Counted from the stretch's first letter, positions 16,642 through 24,437 are shown. The stretch: 64,000 bases of DNA from Actinomycetota bacterium (GCA_027315345.1 DAHUYE010000060.1:35949-99948); one strand, 5' to 3'. Program-made: numbers and translations. Notes: generated by a model from the letters alone, not told the origin.

Positions 16642-17369
16642 CCCCCTCCTGGACGGCCCGGGTGTGGGCCCAGACCCGGGCCGAAGTGGGCATGACCCTG
16701 CGCCAGGGCGAACAGCTGCTGGTGGCCATCGGGATTCCCCTGGTCCTGCTGGTGTTCTTCTCCGAAGTCCACGTCCTGCCCGTCGGCGCTCATCCGGTCG
16801 AGTTCCTGGCTCCGGGGATACTGGCTCTGGCCGTGATGTCCACGGCCATGGTCAGCCTCGGCATCGGCACCGGCTTCGAGCGCGGCTACGGCGTGCTCAA
16901 GCGGCTGGGTTCGACGCCGCTGGGACGGCCCGCCCTGCTGGCGGCCAAGACGGCCGGCGTCGTGGCCGTGGAGGCCATCCAGCTGGCCGTACTCGTGCCG
17001 GTGTCCCTCGGCCTGGGGTGGAGGCCCTCGGGGGCGGTGGCGGCCGGGGCCGGAGCGTGGGTGCTGGGGACGGTGGGCTTTGCGGGGATCGGGATGCTGA
17101 TGGCCGGGACCCTGCGGCCTCTGGCCAACCTGGCCCTGGCCAACGGGATCTACATAGTCCTGCTCCTCCTGGGCGGGATGGTCGTCCCTCTCGGCCGGCT
17201 GCCCGGGGGGTTGCGGACGGTGGCCCGGGCCCTGCCCGCCGCCGGGTTGTCCGACGCCTTGACCCACGGCCTGGGATCGGGCCACGTGCCCGCCCACGAC
17301 TGGCTGGTGCTGGCCGTCTGGGCGGTGGCGGCGCCGGTGGCAGCCGCCCTCACCTTCCGCTGGGAGTGA
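16638..17369 (+). CDS. ABC-2 type exporter permease
   Basis: The 243-residue integral membrane protein has about six hydrophobic segments (LLVAIGIPLVLLVFFSEV, GILALAVMSTAMVSLGIG and others) and the ABC-2 hallmark region GFERGYGVLKRLGSTPL. With the preceding ATPase it would form a DrrAB-like exporter of lipids, drugs or similar compounds. The start is fixed by the 4-nt overlap with the ATPase gene. The stop is close to a convergent gene, so the operon ends here. Confidence 0.9.
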   Translation: MTPSWTARVWAQTRAEVGMTLRQGEQLLVAIGIPLVLLVFFSEVHVLPVGAHPVEFLAPGILALAVMSTAMVSLGIGTGFERGYGVLKRLGSTPLGRPALLAAKTAGVVAVEAIQLAVLVPVSLGLGWRPSGAVAAGAGAWVLGTVGFAGIGMLMAGTLRPLANLALANGIYIVLLLLGGMVVPLGRLPGGLRTVARALPAAGLSDALTHGLGSGHVPAHDWLVLAVWAVAAPVAAALTFRWE

Positions 17370-17375
17370 GCGGCC

Positions 17376-17990
17376 TCAGGACAGGTTCTGGATCCAGAAC
17401 TGCAGGACGGTGGCGCTGAGGGCGCCGGCATAGCGGCCCACGATGTGGCCCTGGGAGTCGATGAAGATGGTGGTCGGCGTGCCCAGCACCTTGAACTCGG
17501 AGGTGACCGAGTCGTCCGGGTCGTAGCCGCTGGGATAGGGCGTGCCGTAGCGGTTCATCATGGCCACCGCCGCCGAACGGTGGACGTCCTCCAGATCGAC
17601 CCCGAGGAAGCGGATGCGCCCTTTGGGCCCGATCTGCTCGGCCGTCTTGGCCAGCAGGGGCATCTCGTCCTGGCAGGGCCCGCACCAGGAACCCCAGAAG
17701 TTGAGGATGACCGGGTGGCCGAGATCGGCCCGCAGGCTGACGGTGACGGACGGGTCCTTGACGCTGGGCAGCTTGAGAGGCGGGGCCGGGCCCTGGTCGG
17801 AGACGTGCTGCACCGGCTCGGGCGTCCGGGTCATGCCGTCCACCACTCCGGCTACGACCACCACCCCCACGGTGGCCACGGCTATGAGGGTCCGGGCCCG
17901 CCGCGAGAGAGCCTGGAGCCGGCGCACCGCCCACGGAGGCTGGCTGGGGTCCGGATCCCAGGGTGAGCGGCCCGGGTCCGGACGGCTCAC
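17376..17990 (-). CDS. Membrane-anchored TlpA/ResA-like thioredoxin
   Basis: The 204-residue protein has an N-terminal signal anchor (about residues 32-50) and then an extracytoplasmic thioredoxin fold with WGSWCGPCQDEMP (redox pair CGPC) and the cis-proline region VLGTPTTIFID. Proteins of this type reduce disulfides during cytochrome c or oxidase assembly. The GTG at 17990 overlaps the ctaB stop (GTGA), so it forms an operon with heme O synthase, which supports a role in oxidase biogenesis such as delivering copper or reduced thiols. The precise partner is not identifiable. Confidence 0.87.
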   Translation of the reverse strand: MSRPDPGRSPWDPDPSQPPWAVRRLQALSRRARTLIAVATVGVVVVAGVVDGMTRTPEPVQHVSDQGPAPPLKLPSVKDPSVTVSLRADLGHPVILNFWGSWCGPCQDEMPLLAKTAEQIGPKGRIRFLGVDLEDVHRSAAVAMMNRYGTPYPSGYDPDDSVTSEFKVLGTPTTIFIDSQGHIVGRYAGALSATVLQFWIQNLS

Positions 17991-18892
17991 GGGTGGCGGA
18001 CCAGCTGGTCGGCCGCCATGGATACGAACAGAAGGGACAGGTAGGTGATCGACCAGCCGAAAAGGCGCATGGCCTGCTTGGGAGTCTGGGTGCGGATGAG
18101 CTGCACGGCCCGGAGCACGAACACCGCCCCCAGGACCACCGCCGCCGTCCAGTACACCAGGCCCATGCCAGCCACCGAGGCGAAGGCCAGGGAGGCCGCC
18201 CACAGGGCGAGGGTGTAGGCGAGGATGCGCCAGGCGGTGGAGCCCAGAGAGGTGACCACCGGCATCATCGGGACGTCGGCGGCGGCGTAGTCCTCCCGGT
18301 AGCGCACGGCCAGGGCCCAGAAGTGGGGCGGCGTCCAGACGAAGATGATGACGAACAGCAGGACCGGGGCCAGGGCCAGCCGGTCGGTGACGGCCGCCCA
18401 GCCCACCAGGACGGGCACGGCCCCGGCCGCCCCCCCGATGACGATGTTCTGCTTCGAGGTCCGCTTCAGCCAGAGGGTGTACACGAAGACATAGAAGGCG
18501 GTGGCCGACAGGGCCAGGACGGCGCTGAGCAGGTTGACCACCAGCCAGAGCTCGAGGAAGGCGACCAGCTCCAGGACCAGGGCGAAGACCAAGGCCGGGG
18601 TGGGCTTTACCGCCCCGGTGACCAGAGGACGGTTCTGGGTGCGGACCATGAGCCGGTCGATGTCCCGGTCCACGTACATGTTGACGGCGTTGGCCCCCCC
18701 GGCGGCCAGCGTCCCGCCGATGACGGTGGCCACCATCAGCCAGACGGCCGGAAGGCCCCGGTCGGCCACGATCATGGTCGGCACGGTGGTGATGAGCAGG
18801 AGCTCGATGATGCGGGGCTTGGTCAGGGCCACATAGGCACCCAGGGTGGAGCGCAGTGAGCGTGGGACAGCCGACTCGGTGCCCAGGGCCAT
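17987..18892 (-). CDS. ctaB: Protoheme IX farnesyltransferase (heme O synthase)
   Basis: The 301-residue UbiA-family membrane enzyme farnesylates heme B to heme O for cytochrome oxidases. Hallmarks are LTKPRIIELLLITTVP, the first Asp-rich motif NMYVDRDIDRLMVRTQNRP, the second region YTLWLKRTSKQNIVIGG and WTPPHFWALA with YREDYAAADVPMMP, spread over about nine hydrophobic helices. I chose ATG 18892 because TAGAGT (18900-18905) lies 7 nt upstream; an in-frame TTG at 18928 is less likely. It diverges from ctaA, so heme O and heme A synthesis share one control region. Confidence 0.96.
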   Translation of the reverse strand: MALGTESAVPRSLRSTLGAYVALTKPRIIELLLITTVPTMIVADRGLPAVWLMVATVIGGTLAAGGANAVNMYVDRDIDRLMVRTQNRPLVTGAVKPTPALVFALVLELVAFLELWLVVNLLSAVLALSATAFYVFVYTLWLKRTSKQNIVIGGAAGAVPVLVGWAAVTDRLALAPVLLFVIIFVWTPPHFWALAVRYREDYAAADVPMMPVVTSLGSTAWRILAYTLALWAASLAFASVAGMGLVYWTAAVVLGAVFVLRAVQLIRTQTPKQAMRLFGWSITYLSLLFVSMAADQLVRHP

Positions 18893-18899
18893 GGCCGGA

Positions 18900-18942
18900 A
18901 CTCTACGGGCCGGGGCCTCGGGCTCCAAAGCGGCCGTAACAT
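18900..18942. promoter_or_regulatory. Divergent leaderless promoters between ctaB and ctaA
   Basis: The 56-bp gap holds TAGAGT on the minus strand (18900-18905, 7 nt from the ctaB ATG) and TAACAT on the plus strand (18937-18942, 6 nt from the ctaA ATG). No other regulatory motif is obvious between them. Confidence 0.55.
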
Positions 18943-18948
18943 CGTCCG

Positions 18949-19905
18949 ATGCGAGTGCCCGCCGTGAGCCCGGCGCTCTCCACCCGGGCCTTCCGGCTGG
19001 CCCTGTTCGCCCTGTGCCTGGTGGTGATCACCGGGGCCGCCGTCCGGCTGACCGGCTCGGGCCTGGGCTGTTCGACCTGGCCCACCTGCCACGGCCACAC
19101 CCTGACCCCGCCCTGGCGGTACCAGTCCCTGATCGAGTTCGGTAACCGGATGGTGGCCGTCCTGGTCACCCTGGCCACCGCCGCTGCCGTCCTGGGGGCT
19201 GTGCTGCGCCGGCCCCGGCGGCGGGACCTGATGCTCCTGGCCGCCGGGACCCTGGCCGGGGTGCTGGCCCAGGCCGTGCTCGGCGGCCTGACCGTGTTGT
19301 TCAAGCTGGCCCCGGGCTGGGTCATGGCCCACTTCCTGCTCTCCATGGTGGTGATAGCCGTCGGGGTGGTGTTGGTCCACCGGGACGGCCAGCCGGACGG
19401 CGTGGGGGTGGCCCGGGTGGGCCGGGAGACGATCCTGGTCAGCCGGGTGATGGTCGGCCTGACCGCGGTGGTCCTCGGCCTGGGAACGGTCGTGACCGGG
19501 GCGGGGCCGCACTCGGGCAGCACCGGAGTGGCGCGGCTGCCGATCTCGGCCCGGGACGCGGCCGAGATGCACAGCACCCTGGTCATGGGGTTGGTGGGGG
19601 TGACCCTGGCCACCCTGCTGCTGCTGCGCCCGGCGTCGGCCCCGCCCGACGTGGAACGCAAGGCCAGGGTCCTCCTGGCGGTCATGGTGGGCCAGGGGGC
19701 CATCGGCTACACCCAGTACTTCACCGGCGTGCCCGCCGCCCTGGTCGAGGTGCACATCGTGGGGGCGGTGCTGGTGTGGCTGGCCGTGCTGCGCTTCCAC
19801 TTCGCCCTCCACACCCGCGTGCCCGACCCGGCCGCGGCCCGTGAGGCCACCGAAGGGCCGGAACCGGACCGGGCCGAGCCGGCCTCCGCTCTCACTCCGG
19901 CGTGA
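18949..19905 (+). CDS. ctaA: Heme A synthase
   Basis: The 318-residue membrane protein oxidises the C8 methyl of heme O to give heme A for aa3-type oxidases. About eight helices are visible, with the CtaA-type RLTGSGLGCSTWPTCHG (conserved Cys pair), EFGNRMVAV, GWVMAHFLLSM, the second-half counterpart GPHSGST...EMHSTLVMG, and VEVHIVGAVLVW containing heme-ligating histidines. The ATG is preceded by TAACAT at leaderless spacing. Its stop abuts the clpS region. The C-terminal 25 residues are acidic, Pro/Ala-rich and probably not functional. Confidence 0.94.
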   Translation: MRVPAVSPALSTRAFRLALFALCLVVITGAAVRLTGSGLGCSTWPTCHGHTLTPPWRYQSLIEFGNRMVAVLVTLATAAAVLGAVLRRPRRRDLMLLAAGTLAGVLAQAVLGGLTVLFKLAPGWVMAHFLLSMVVIAVGVVLVHRDGQPDGVGVARVGRETILVSRVMVGLTAVVLGLGTVVTGAGPHSGSTGVARLPISARDAAEMHSTLVMGLVGVTLATLLLLRPASAPPDVERKARVLLAVMVGQGAIGYTQYFTGVPAALVEVHIVGAVLVWLAVLRFHFALHTRVPDPAAAREATEGPEPDRAEPASALTPA

Positions 19906-19940
19906 GGGGTCCGACCCGGGGCCTCGCCCTGGCGGCTCCG

Positions 19941-20234
19941 ATGGCGCCTACCGCCCCGGGGGAGGTCCGTCAGACCTCCGGGGATACCAAGCTGCGCCGG
20001 GACCGGCCCTGGCTGGTGATCGTGTGGAACGACCCCATCAATCTCATGACCTACGTCACCTACGTCTTCCAGAAGCTGTTCGGCTACAGCAAGGCCAGGG
20101 CCACCAAACTGATGCTCCAGGTCCACCACGAGGGCCGGGCCGTAGTGACCAGCGGCACCCGGGAGCGGGCCGAGATGGACGTCTTCCGCCTGCATGAGCA
20201 CGGACTCTGGGCGACCATGGAGCAGAGCGACTGA
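19941..20234 (+). CDS. clpS: ATP-dependent Clp protease adaptor ClpS
   Basis: The 97-residue adaptor delivers N-degron substrates to ClpAP/ClpCP. The core VIVWNDPINLMTYVTYVF carries the substrate-binding Asn-Asp, followed by KLMLQVHHEGRAVV and the final helix region ERAEMDVFRLHEHGLWATM. I start at ATG 19941; a GTG at 19902 overlapping the ctaA stop would add a 13-residue N-terminal extension. It is followed by a DUF2017 gene, the standard actinobacterial partner. The stop codon lies within the first unit of a three-copy repeat. Confidence 0.93.
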   Translation: MAPTAPGEVRQTSGDTKLRRDRPWLVIVWNDPINLMTYVTYVFQKLFGYSKARATKLMLQVHHEGRAVVTSGTRERAEMDVFRLHEHGLWATMEQSD

Positions 20235-20291
20235 TGGGTACAGGGCAGAGCGACTGATGGGTACAGGGCAGAGCGACTGATGGGTACATGC
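20223..20291 (+). repeat. Three 23-bp tandem units encoding two linked mini-ORFs
   Basis: Units start at 20223, 20246 and 20269; the first two are identical and the third diverges at its last three bases. Each unit contains TGATG. As a result the ClpS stop (20232-20234) shares its A with an ATG that opens an MGTGQSD heptapeptide ending at 20257, which is linked the same way to an identical heptapeptide ending at 20280. A last mini-ORF (20280-20294) overlaps the DUF2017 ATG at 20288. Removing two units would restore a simple clpS-DUF2017 junction, so this is probably a recent duplication. Confidence 0.9.
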
Positions 20292-20767
20292 TGAAGCCGG
20301 GCCGGCGGGTCAAGCGAGGCCGGCGGGGCGACTACGAGTTGTCCCTGCCCGACCAGGAACGGGAGCTCCTGCGGTCCCTGCCCGGCCAACTGGTGGAGCG
20401 GCTGGAGGCGGGCCCGGACGAGCCCGACCTGGTCCGGCTGTTCCCTCCCGCCTACACCCGGGACGAGGACCAGAAGGCCGAGGCTGAGTACCGCAGCCTG
20501 ATGGGCACCGACCTGCTGGACCGGCACAAGGAGGCCCTCCAGGTCATGGCCGCCACCATGGACGCCGAGCGGCTGGACGAAAACCAGATGGCCGCCTGGC
20601 TGACCGCCCTCAACGAGCTGCGCCTGGTGCTAGGCACCCGCCTGGATGTCAGCGAGGACCAGATCCCGCCGCCTCCGGGCGATCCGCGGGCCCCGGGCTT
20701 CGCCCTGTATTCCTATCTGTCCTGGCTCCAGGGCCAGGTCATCGACGCCATGTCAGGGGCCCTGTGA
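20288..20767 (+). CDS. DUF2017 family protein (ClpS-linked)
   Basis: The 159-residue cytoplasmic protein of unknown function has the DUF2017 pattern: QERELLRSLPGQLVERL near residue 25, RLFPPAYTRDEDQKAEAEYR, RLDENQMAAWLTALNELRLVLGTRLDV, and the end YSYLSWLQGQVIDAM. It follows clpS in many actinobacteria, suggesting a role in Clp-dependent proteolysis. The ATG at 20288 is the first start after the tandem repeat; ribosomes may arrive through the reinitiation chain described there. Its stop overlaps the next start (GTGA). Confidence 0.9.
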   Translation: MLKPGRRVKRGRRGDYELSLPDQERELLRSLPGQLVERLEAGPDEPDLVRLFPPAYTRDEDQKAEAEYRSLMGTDLLDRHKEALQVMAATMDAERLDENQMAAWLTALNELRLVLGTRLDVSEDQIPPPPGDPRAPGFALYSYLSWLQGQVIDAMSGAL

Positions 20768-21648
20768 CTACATCTTTCGACAACCGGGTTCCAGTAAGCG
20801 TCGACACATCGCTGGCGGTGGACCTGTGGCCGGCCGAGCCGGGGGGTCCGACCGCCTTCCTGCTGGTCCACGGCCTGGCCTCCAACGCCCAGCTGTGGTG
20901 GGGAACGGCCGCCCGGTTGTCGGAGCTCGGTCACCCGGCGGCGGCCGTGGACCAGAGGGGCCACGGGCGTTCGGACAAGCCCGCCGAGGGCTACACCCTG
21001 GACCAGGCCTGCGAGGACCTGGTCAACCTCACCGCCCGCCTCCGGGACACGGTCTCGGGTTTCGAGGCCCGGGTGGTGGTGGCGGGCCAGTCCTGGGGAG
21101 CCAATGTGGCTTTGGAACTCGGCTACCGGCACCCGGATGTCTTCAGTGGGGTGGTGTGCGTGGACGGGGGGACGATCGAGCTGGCCAGCCGATTCCCGGA
21201 CTGGGAGTCCTGCGCGGCAGCTCTGGCGCCACCCCGGACCACCGGGCGGCGGGCGGCCGACATCGAGGCCTTCATGAACCAGGCCCATCCGAACTGGCCG
21301 GCATCGGGCATCGCCGCCCAGATGGCGAACTTCGAGGTGATGGCCGATGGGACGGTGGTGCCCCGGCTCAGATTCGAGAACCACATGAAACTCCTGCAGG
21401 CCCTCTGGGGCCACCATCCTTCGACCCGGTACGCCGGGATGAAGGTCCCGGTGCTGCTGGTGCCGGCCGACAGCGGTCAGGCCAGCTGGACGGCGGACAA
21501 GCGCAAGTCGGTGGACGAGGCCGTGGCGGCCCTGCCGGAGGGCAAGGCCCACTGGTTCTCCCCCGCCGACCATGACATCCACGCCCAGTTCCCCGTCGAA
21601 CTAGCCGAGGTGCTGCACGCCGAGACGATCGAAGGGATCCTGGCGTGA
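20764..21648 (+). CDS. Alpha/beta hydrolase
   Basis: The 294-residue protein has the complete fold signature: LLVHGLASNAQLW (oxyanion region), nucleophile elbow AGQSWGAN with Ser near residue 105, acid in VPADSG or nearby, and the late histidine in PADHDIHAQFP. The substrate cannot be inferred. The GTG start overlaps the DUF2017 stop and its own stop overlaps the S51-CysRS fusion gene, so at least four genes from clpS onward appear co-transcribed. Confidence 0.88.
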   Translation: MTTSFDNRVPVSVDTSLAVDLWPAEPGGPTAFLLVHGLASNAQLWWGTAARLSELGHPAAAVDQRGHGRSDKPAEGYTLDQACEDLVNLTARLRDTVSGFEARVVVAGQSWGANVALELGYRHPDVFSGVVCVDGGTIELASRFPDWESCAAALAPPRTTGRRAADIEAFMNQAHPNWPASGIAAQMANFEVMADGTVVPRLRFENHMKLLQALWGHHPSTRYAGMKVPVLLVPADSGQASWTADKRKSVDEAVAALPEGKAHWFSPADHDIHAQFPVELAEVLHAETIEGILA

Positions 21649-23018
21649 GCATGGGTGAGGGCCGGGACCTGCCCCGTCTGCTGACGGTCATGGGCTCGGG
21701 GGAGACGAGCCCGACCATGGTGAAGACCCACCGGGCCCTTCTCGAGCGGCTCGGCCCCCCGCCGGTCCCGGCCGTGCTGATGGACACGCCGTTCGGGTTC
21801 CAGGAGAACGCCGCCGACATCACCGAGAAGGCGGTGGCCTACTTCGCCGAGAGCGTGGGGGCACCCATCGAGGTGGCCGGATTCCGCTCCGCCGCCGAGA
21901 CGTCCGACGCCGTGACCCACGAGAAGATGCTGGGGCGCCTGCGCCGGGCCCGCTACGTCTTTGCCGGGCCGGGTTCGCCTTCCTACGCCCTGACCCAGTG
22001 GAAGGGCTCGGCGGTGCCGGGGATCCTGGCGGACAAGCTGGAGCGGGGCGGAGCGGTCACCTTCGCCAGCGCCGCCGCCCTGACTCTGGGGGTTGTCACC
22101 GTCCCCGTCTACGAGATCTACAAGGTGGGAGCCGAGCCCCGGTGGCTGGACGGGCTCAACCTGCTCGAGATGGCGGGGCTGTCGGCGGCGGTGATCCCCC
22201 ACTACAACAACGCCGAAGGCGGGAACCACGACACCCGCTTCTGCTATCTCGGGGAACGGCGGTTGCGGCGGCTGGAGGACGAGTTACCCGCCGAGGCCTT
22301 CGTCCTCGGCGTAGATGAACACACCGGCCTGGTCATCGACCTCGACGCCGGAACGGCGGAAGTGGTCGGGCTGGGCGTGGTGACGGTGAGGTCGCGGGGC
22401 CGCTCAGCCGAGATCCTGTCCGGGAAGACGGTCACCGTCGATCAGCTCCAGTCCATGGCGCGGGAGCTGGCCAGTGCAAGCGAGGACCCGGGGGCGGGCG
22501 GGCCGGGTGGGGGGCCGGTGGCCTCGGGCCCCCCAACCCCTGGGAGCCCGGCCGAGCAGGCCGGCCTGACAGGGACAACTCGAGGGTCGGGTACGGGGCG
22601 AGTGGCTCGCTCTCCGCTCCTGGAGGCCATCGAAGCCAGACAGGCCGCCTTCGACGCCGCCGTGGCCGACCGCAACGGAGCGGGGGCGGTGGCCGCCGCC
22701 CTGGGCCTGGATGACGACCTGGCCGCCTGGGCCGCGGACACCCTCCAGTCCGATGAACGGGACCGGGGTCGGGCCGCCCTACGGTCCATGATCGTCAGCC
22801 TCGGGGACCTGGCCGAGACCGGTCTGGCCGACCCGCGCCGGGCGGTGGCTCCCTTCGTGGAGATGGTCCTGGGGCGGAGGAGACTGGCCCGGGAGGAGCG
22901 CAGATTCGCCGAGGCGGACGCCCTCCGGGACGAGCTGGTCGGGCTGGGGATCGAGATTCAGGACACCGCCGAGGGGACGGGCTGGGACCTCCGTAGCGGG
23001 GTCGGCCAGAGCGACTGA
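21645..23018 (+). CDS. Fusion of an S51-peptidase-like domain with a CysRS C-terminal (DALR-type) domain
   Basis: The 457-residue protein has two parts. Residues 1-260 look like the peptidase E/cyanophycinase (S51, class I amidotransferase-like) fold: LLTVMGSGETSPTMVKTH, FAGPGSPSYAL, a probable nucleophile turn TFASAAAL in place of GTSAGA, and IPHYNNAEGGNHDTRFCYLGE. A Gly/Pro-rich linker follows. Residues 325-457 closely match the tRNA-binding end of cysteinyl-tRNA synthetase, including RRLAREERRFAEADALRDEL and the GTGW ending. The class I synthetase motifs are absent, so it cannot charge tRNA. The function is unknown. Confidence 0.8.
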   Translation: MSMGEGRDLPRLLTVMGSGETSPTMVKTHRALLERLGPPPVPAVLMDTPFGFQENAADITEKAVAYFAESVGAPIEVAGFRSAAETSDAVTHEKMLGRLRRARYVFAGPGSPSYALTQWKGSAVPGILADKLERGGAVTFASAAALTLGVVTVPVYEIYKVGAEPRWLDGLNLLEMAGLSAAVIPHYNNAEGGNHDTRFCYLGERRLRRLEDELPAEAFVLGVDEHTGLVIDLDAGTAEVVGLGVVTVRSRGRSAEILSGKTVTVDQLQSMARELASASEDPGAGGPGGGPVASGPPTPGSPAEQAGLTGTTRGSGTGRVARSPLLEAIEARQAAFDAAVADRNGAGAVAAALGLDDDLAAWAADTLQSDERDRGRAALRSMIVSLGDLAETGLADPRRAVAPFVEMVLGRRRLAREERRFAEADALRDELVGLGIEIQDTAEGTGWDLRSGVGQSD

Positions 23019-23047
23019 TATCCTCACCGGGCTCTCAGCGGGTACGG

Positions 23048-23120
23048 GCCCCCATCGTCTAGTGGCCCAGGACGCCGCCCTTTCAAGGCGGTAACACGGG
23101 TTCGAATCCCGTTGGGGGTG
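23048..23120 (+). tRNA. tRNA-Glu (anticodon UUC)
   Basis: The 73-nt cloverleaf has acceptor GCCCCCA/TGGGGGT, anticodon stem CCGCC/GGCGG with loop CTTTCAA (anticodon TTC), and T-loop TTCGAAT. The CCA end is not encoded. A TATCCT box at 23020-23025 may be its -10. Confidence 0.95.
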
Positions 23121-23135
23121 CTCAGTCAGTTATAT

Positions 23136-23210
23136 GGACCTGTGGTGCAGTTTGGAGTGCACGCCGGCCTGTCAAGCCGGAGGTCGCGGGTTCAAATCCC
23201 GTCAGGTCCG
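23136..23210 (+). tRNA. tRNA-Asp (anticodon GUC)
   Basis: The 75-nt cloverleaf has acceptor GGACCTG/CAGGTCC, anticodon stem CCGGC/GCCGG with loop CTGTCAA (anticodon GTC), and T-loop TTCAAAT. It lies 15 nt after tRNA-Glu, so the pair is probably one transcript. CCA is not encoded. Confidence 0.95.
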
Positions 23211-23294
23211 CTCGGCTCGGCTCGCTCGCTTGCCGTGGCTTTGCTTTGCTTTTGTTGGTGACCCGGGTGGGTCCTGACGGCCCCGGGCCAGAGG

Positions 23295-23329
23295 TAGCGT
23301 TTGGGCGGCACAGACTGGCCCAAAGGAGA
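23295..23329 (+). promoter_or_regulatory. -10 box and 5' leader hairpin before the Bax inhibitor-1 gene
   Basis: TAGCGT (23295-23300) is followed by an inverted repeat TTTGGGC (23300-23306) and GCCCAAA (23318-23324) whose right arm runs into the ribosome-binding site AAAGGAGA (23322-23329). The hairpin could partly mask ribosome access. Confidence 0.45.
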
Positions 23330-23335
23330 CCACCC

Positions 23336-24064
23336 ATGGCCATGGCAACCCGGCAGCGACCCCGCACCCTTACGGCGCGCGGCTACCAGCAGTCCGTCGA
23401 CGCCTTCGGCATCGGCGTAGGTCCGGCCGAGCGCGTCCGCGCCTCCTCGGTTCTGGACAAGGTGGCCGGCCTGACCCTGCTGGCCATAGCCGCCGGGGTG
23501 GTCGGTTACGTGTCCGACTCGCCCGGGCTGCTGATCGTCTGCCTCCTGATCGGCGCCGTGACCGGCATCGCCGCCTGCTGGGTGCCCCGGACGGCCCGGT
23601 ACCTGGCTGTCCCCTACGCCCTCTCCGAGGGGATCCTGCTGGGGGCCATTTCCAGGCTCTACGAGTCCGTCAACGGCCGCATCGTCCCACTGGCCATCCT
23701 GGTCACGGCGGCCATCTATGTGACCACGCTCATCAGCTACCGCAGCGGGCTGGTGCGGGTCACCCACCGCTTCTACGCCATGGCCCTGGCGGCCACGGTG
23801 GGCTTCATGGTGGTACTGGTGTTCGGGCTCTTCGCCGGACTGCCGACCTTCGGGCCCATGGCCGCCGTGATCGGGGCGGTCGGCATCCTGGTCGGGGTGA
23901 TGAACCTGTTCATCGACTTTGACTTCATCTACCGGGCCGAGTCCTCGGGGATGCCCAAGGCGGCGGAGTGGAACATGGCCGTTTTGGTCCTGGTCAGCCT
24001 GGTGCTCGTGTACCTCAACGTCCTGCGCTTCGTGGCCGCGCTTTCGGGGGGCGGGCGGCGGTAG
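23336..24064 (+). CDS. Bax inhibitor-1/YccA family membrane protein
   Basis: The 242-residue protein has seven hydrophobic segments beginning near residue 42 after a basic N-terminus. The family features are SEGILLGAISRLYE in the third helix region and the final acidic-residue loop NLFIDFDFIYRAESSGMPKAAEWNMA, matching the di-aspartyl region of BsYetJ-type calcium-leak channels. It belongs to the bacterial BaxI_1 subgroup. The ATG at 23336 follows AAAGGAGA by 6 nt. It stands alone between tRNA genes; the physiological role is unknown. Confidence 0.9.
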   Translation: MAMATRQRPRTLTARGYQQSVDAFGIGVGPAERVRASSVLDKVAGLTLLAIAAGVVGYVSDSPGLLIVCLLIGAVTGIAACWVPRTARYLAVPYALSEGILLGAISRLYESVNGRIVPLAILVTAAIYVTTLISYRSGLVRVTHRFYAMALAATVGFMVVLVFGLFAGLPTFGPMAAVIGAVGILVGVMNLFIDFDFIYRAESSGMPKAAEWNMAVLVLVSLVLVYLNVLRFVAALSGGGRR

Positions 24065-24149
24065 CGGACGTCTCCGGGAGGGCCGGGGGCCGGCTTCGAC
24101 GGGCCGGAGGATCGGTTAGCCTCCTCGTTCCGGCTCCTGCGGGAGTCAC

Positions 24150-24222
24150 GGTCGGGTAGCTCAGTTGGTAGAGCACGCGCCTGAAAAGCGCGGGGTCACC
24201 GGATCGACGCCGGTCCCGACCA
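24150..24222 (+). tRNA. tRNA-Phe (anticodon GAA), integration target
   Basis: Acceptor GGTCGGG/CCCGACC, anticodon stem CGCGC/GCGCG with loop CTGAAAA (anticodon GAA), and T-stem ACCGG/CCGGT are all paired. The T-loop reads ATCGACG, so position 54 is A instead of the near-universal T; tRNA-Glu and tRNA-Asp here have T54. The 3' part from 24178 is repeated exactly at 36385, which marks this gene as the attachment site of the island. TAGCCT at 24117-24122 is a candidate -10. CCA is not encoded. Confidence 0.95.
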
Positions 24223-24224
24223 CC
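24178..24224 (+). repeat. attL: 47-bp direct repeat in tRNA-Phe
   Basis: The segment from the anticodon stem to two bases past the discriminator of tRNA-Phe is identical to 36385-36431. The copies diverge immediately on both sides. This is the expected result of tyrosine-integrase insertion into a tRNA gene, with the element restoring the 3' half. Confidence 0.93.
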
Positions 24225-24279
24225 GAGAAAGTCCTGGTCAGGCGGGGTGCGCGAATTGAAAAACCGGGGTTGGCCCGGG

Positions 24280-24313
24280 TTTCGTGCCCCACCCGTGCCC
24301 CACCGTGCCCCAC
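24280..24313 (+). repeat. Left cluster of GTGCCCCAC repeats (candidate integrase arm sites)
   Basis: GTGCCCCAC occurs at 24284, 24295 and 24305, about one helical turn apart. The first 24 bp of the cluster (24280-24303) recur identically at 36244-36267, 118 bp inside attR. Direct repeats of this kind near both ends are typical arm-type sites of bivalent tyrosine integrases. Confidence 0.7.
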
Positions 24314-24437
24314 GCTGGTTCAAGAGCGGTGTCCGAGCGTCGTTTCCTCATCGCCTTTTCTCACCCTGTGTGGGCGCGTCCGTCGCCCAAAAACAGCCTG
24401 ATGTTGGGGCTGACGCGGGCACGCCAGTGTGGGAAGC

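Noticed and set aside
21645..23018. Full cysteinyl-tRNA synthetase (cysS)
   Set aside because: HIGH and KMSKS motifs and the zinc-binding catalytic core are missing; only the C-terminal domain is similar.
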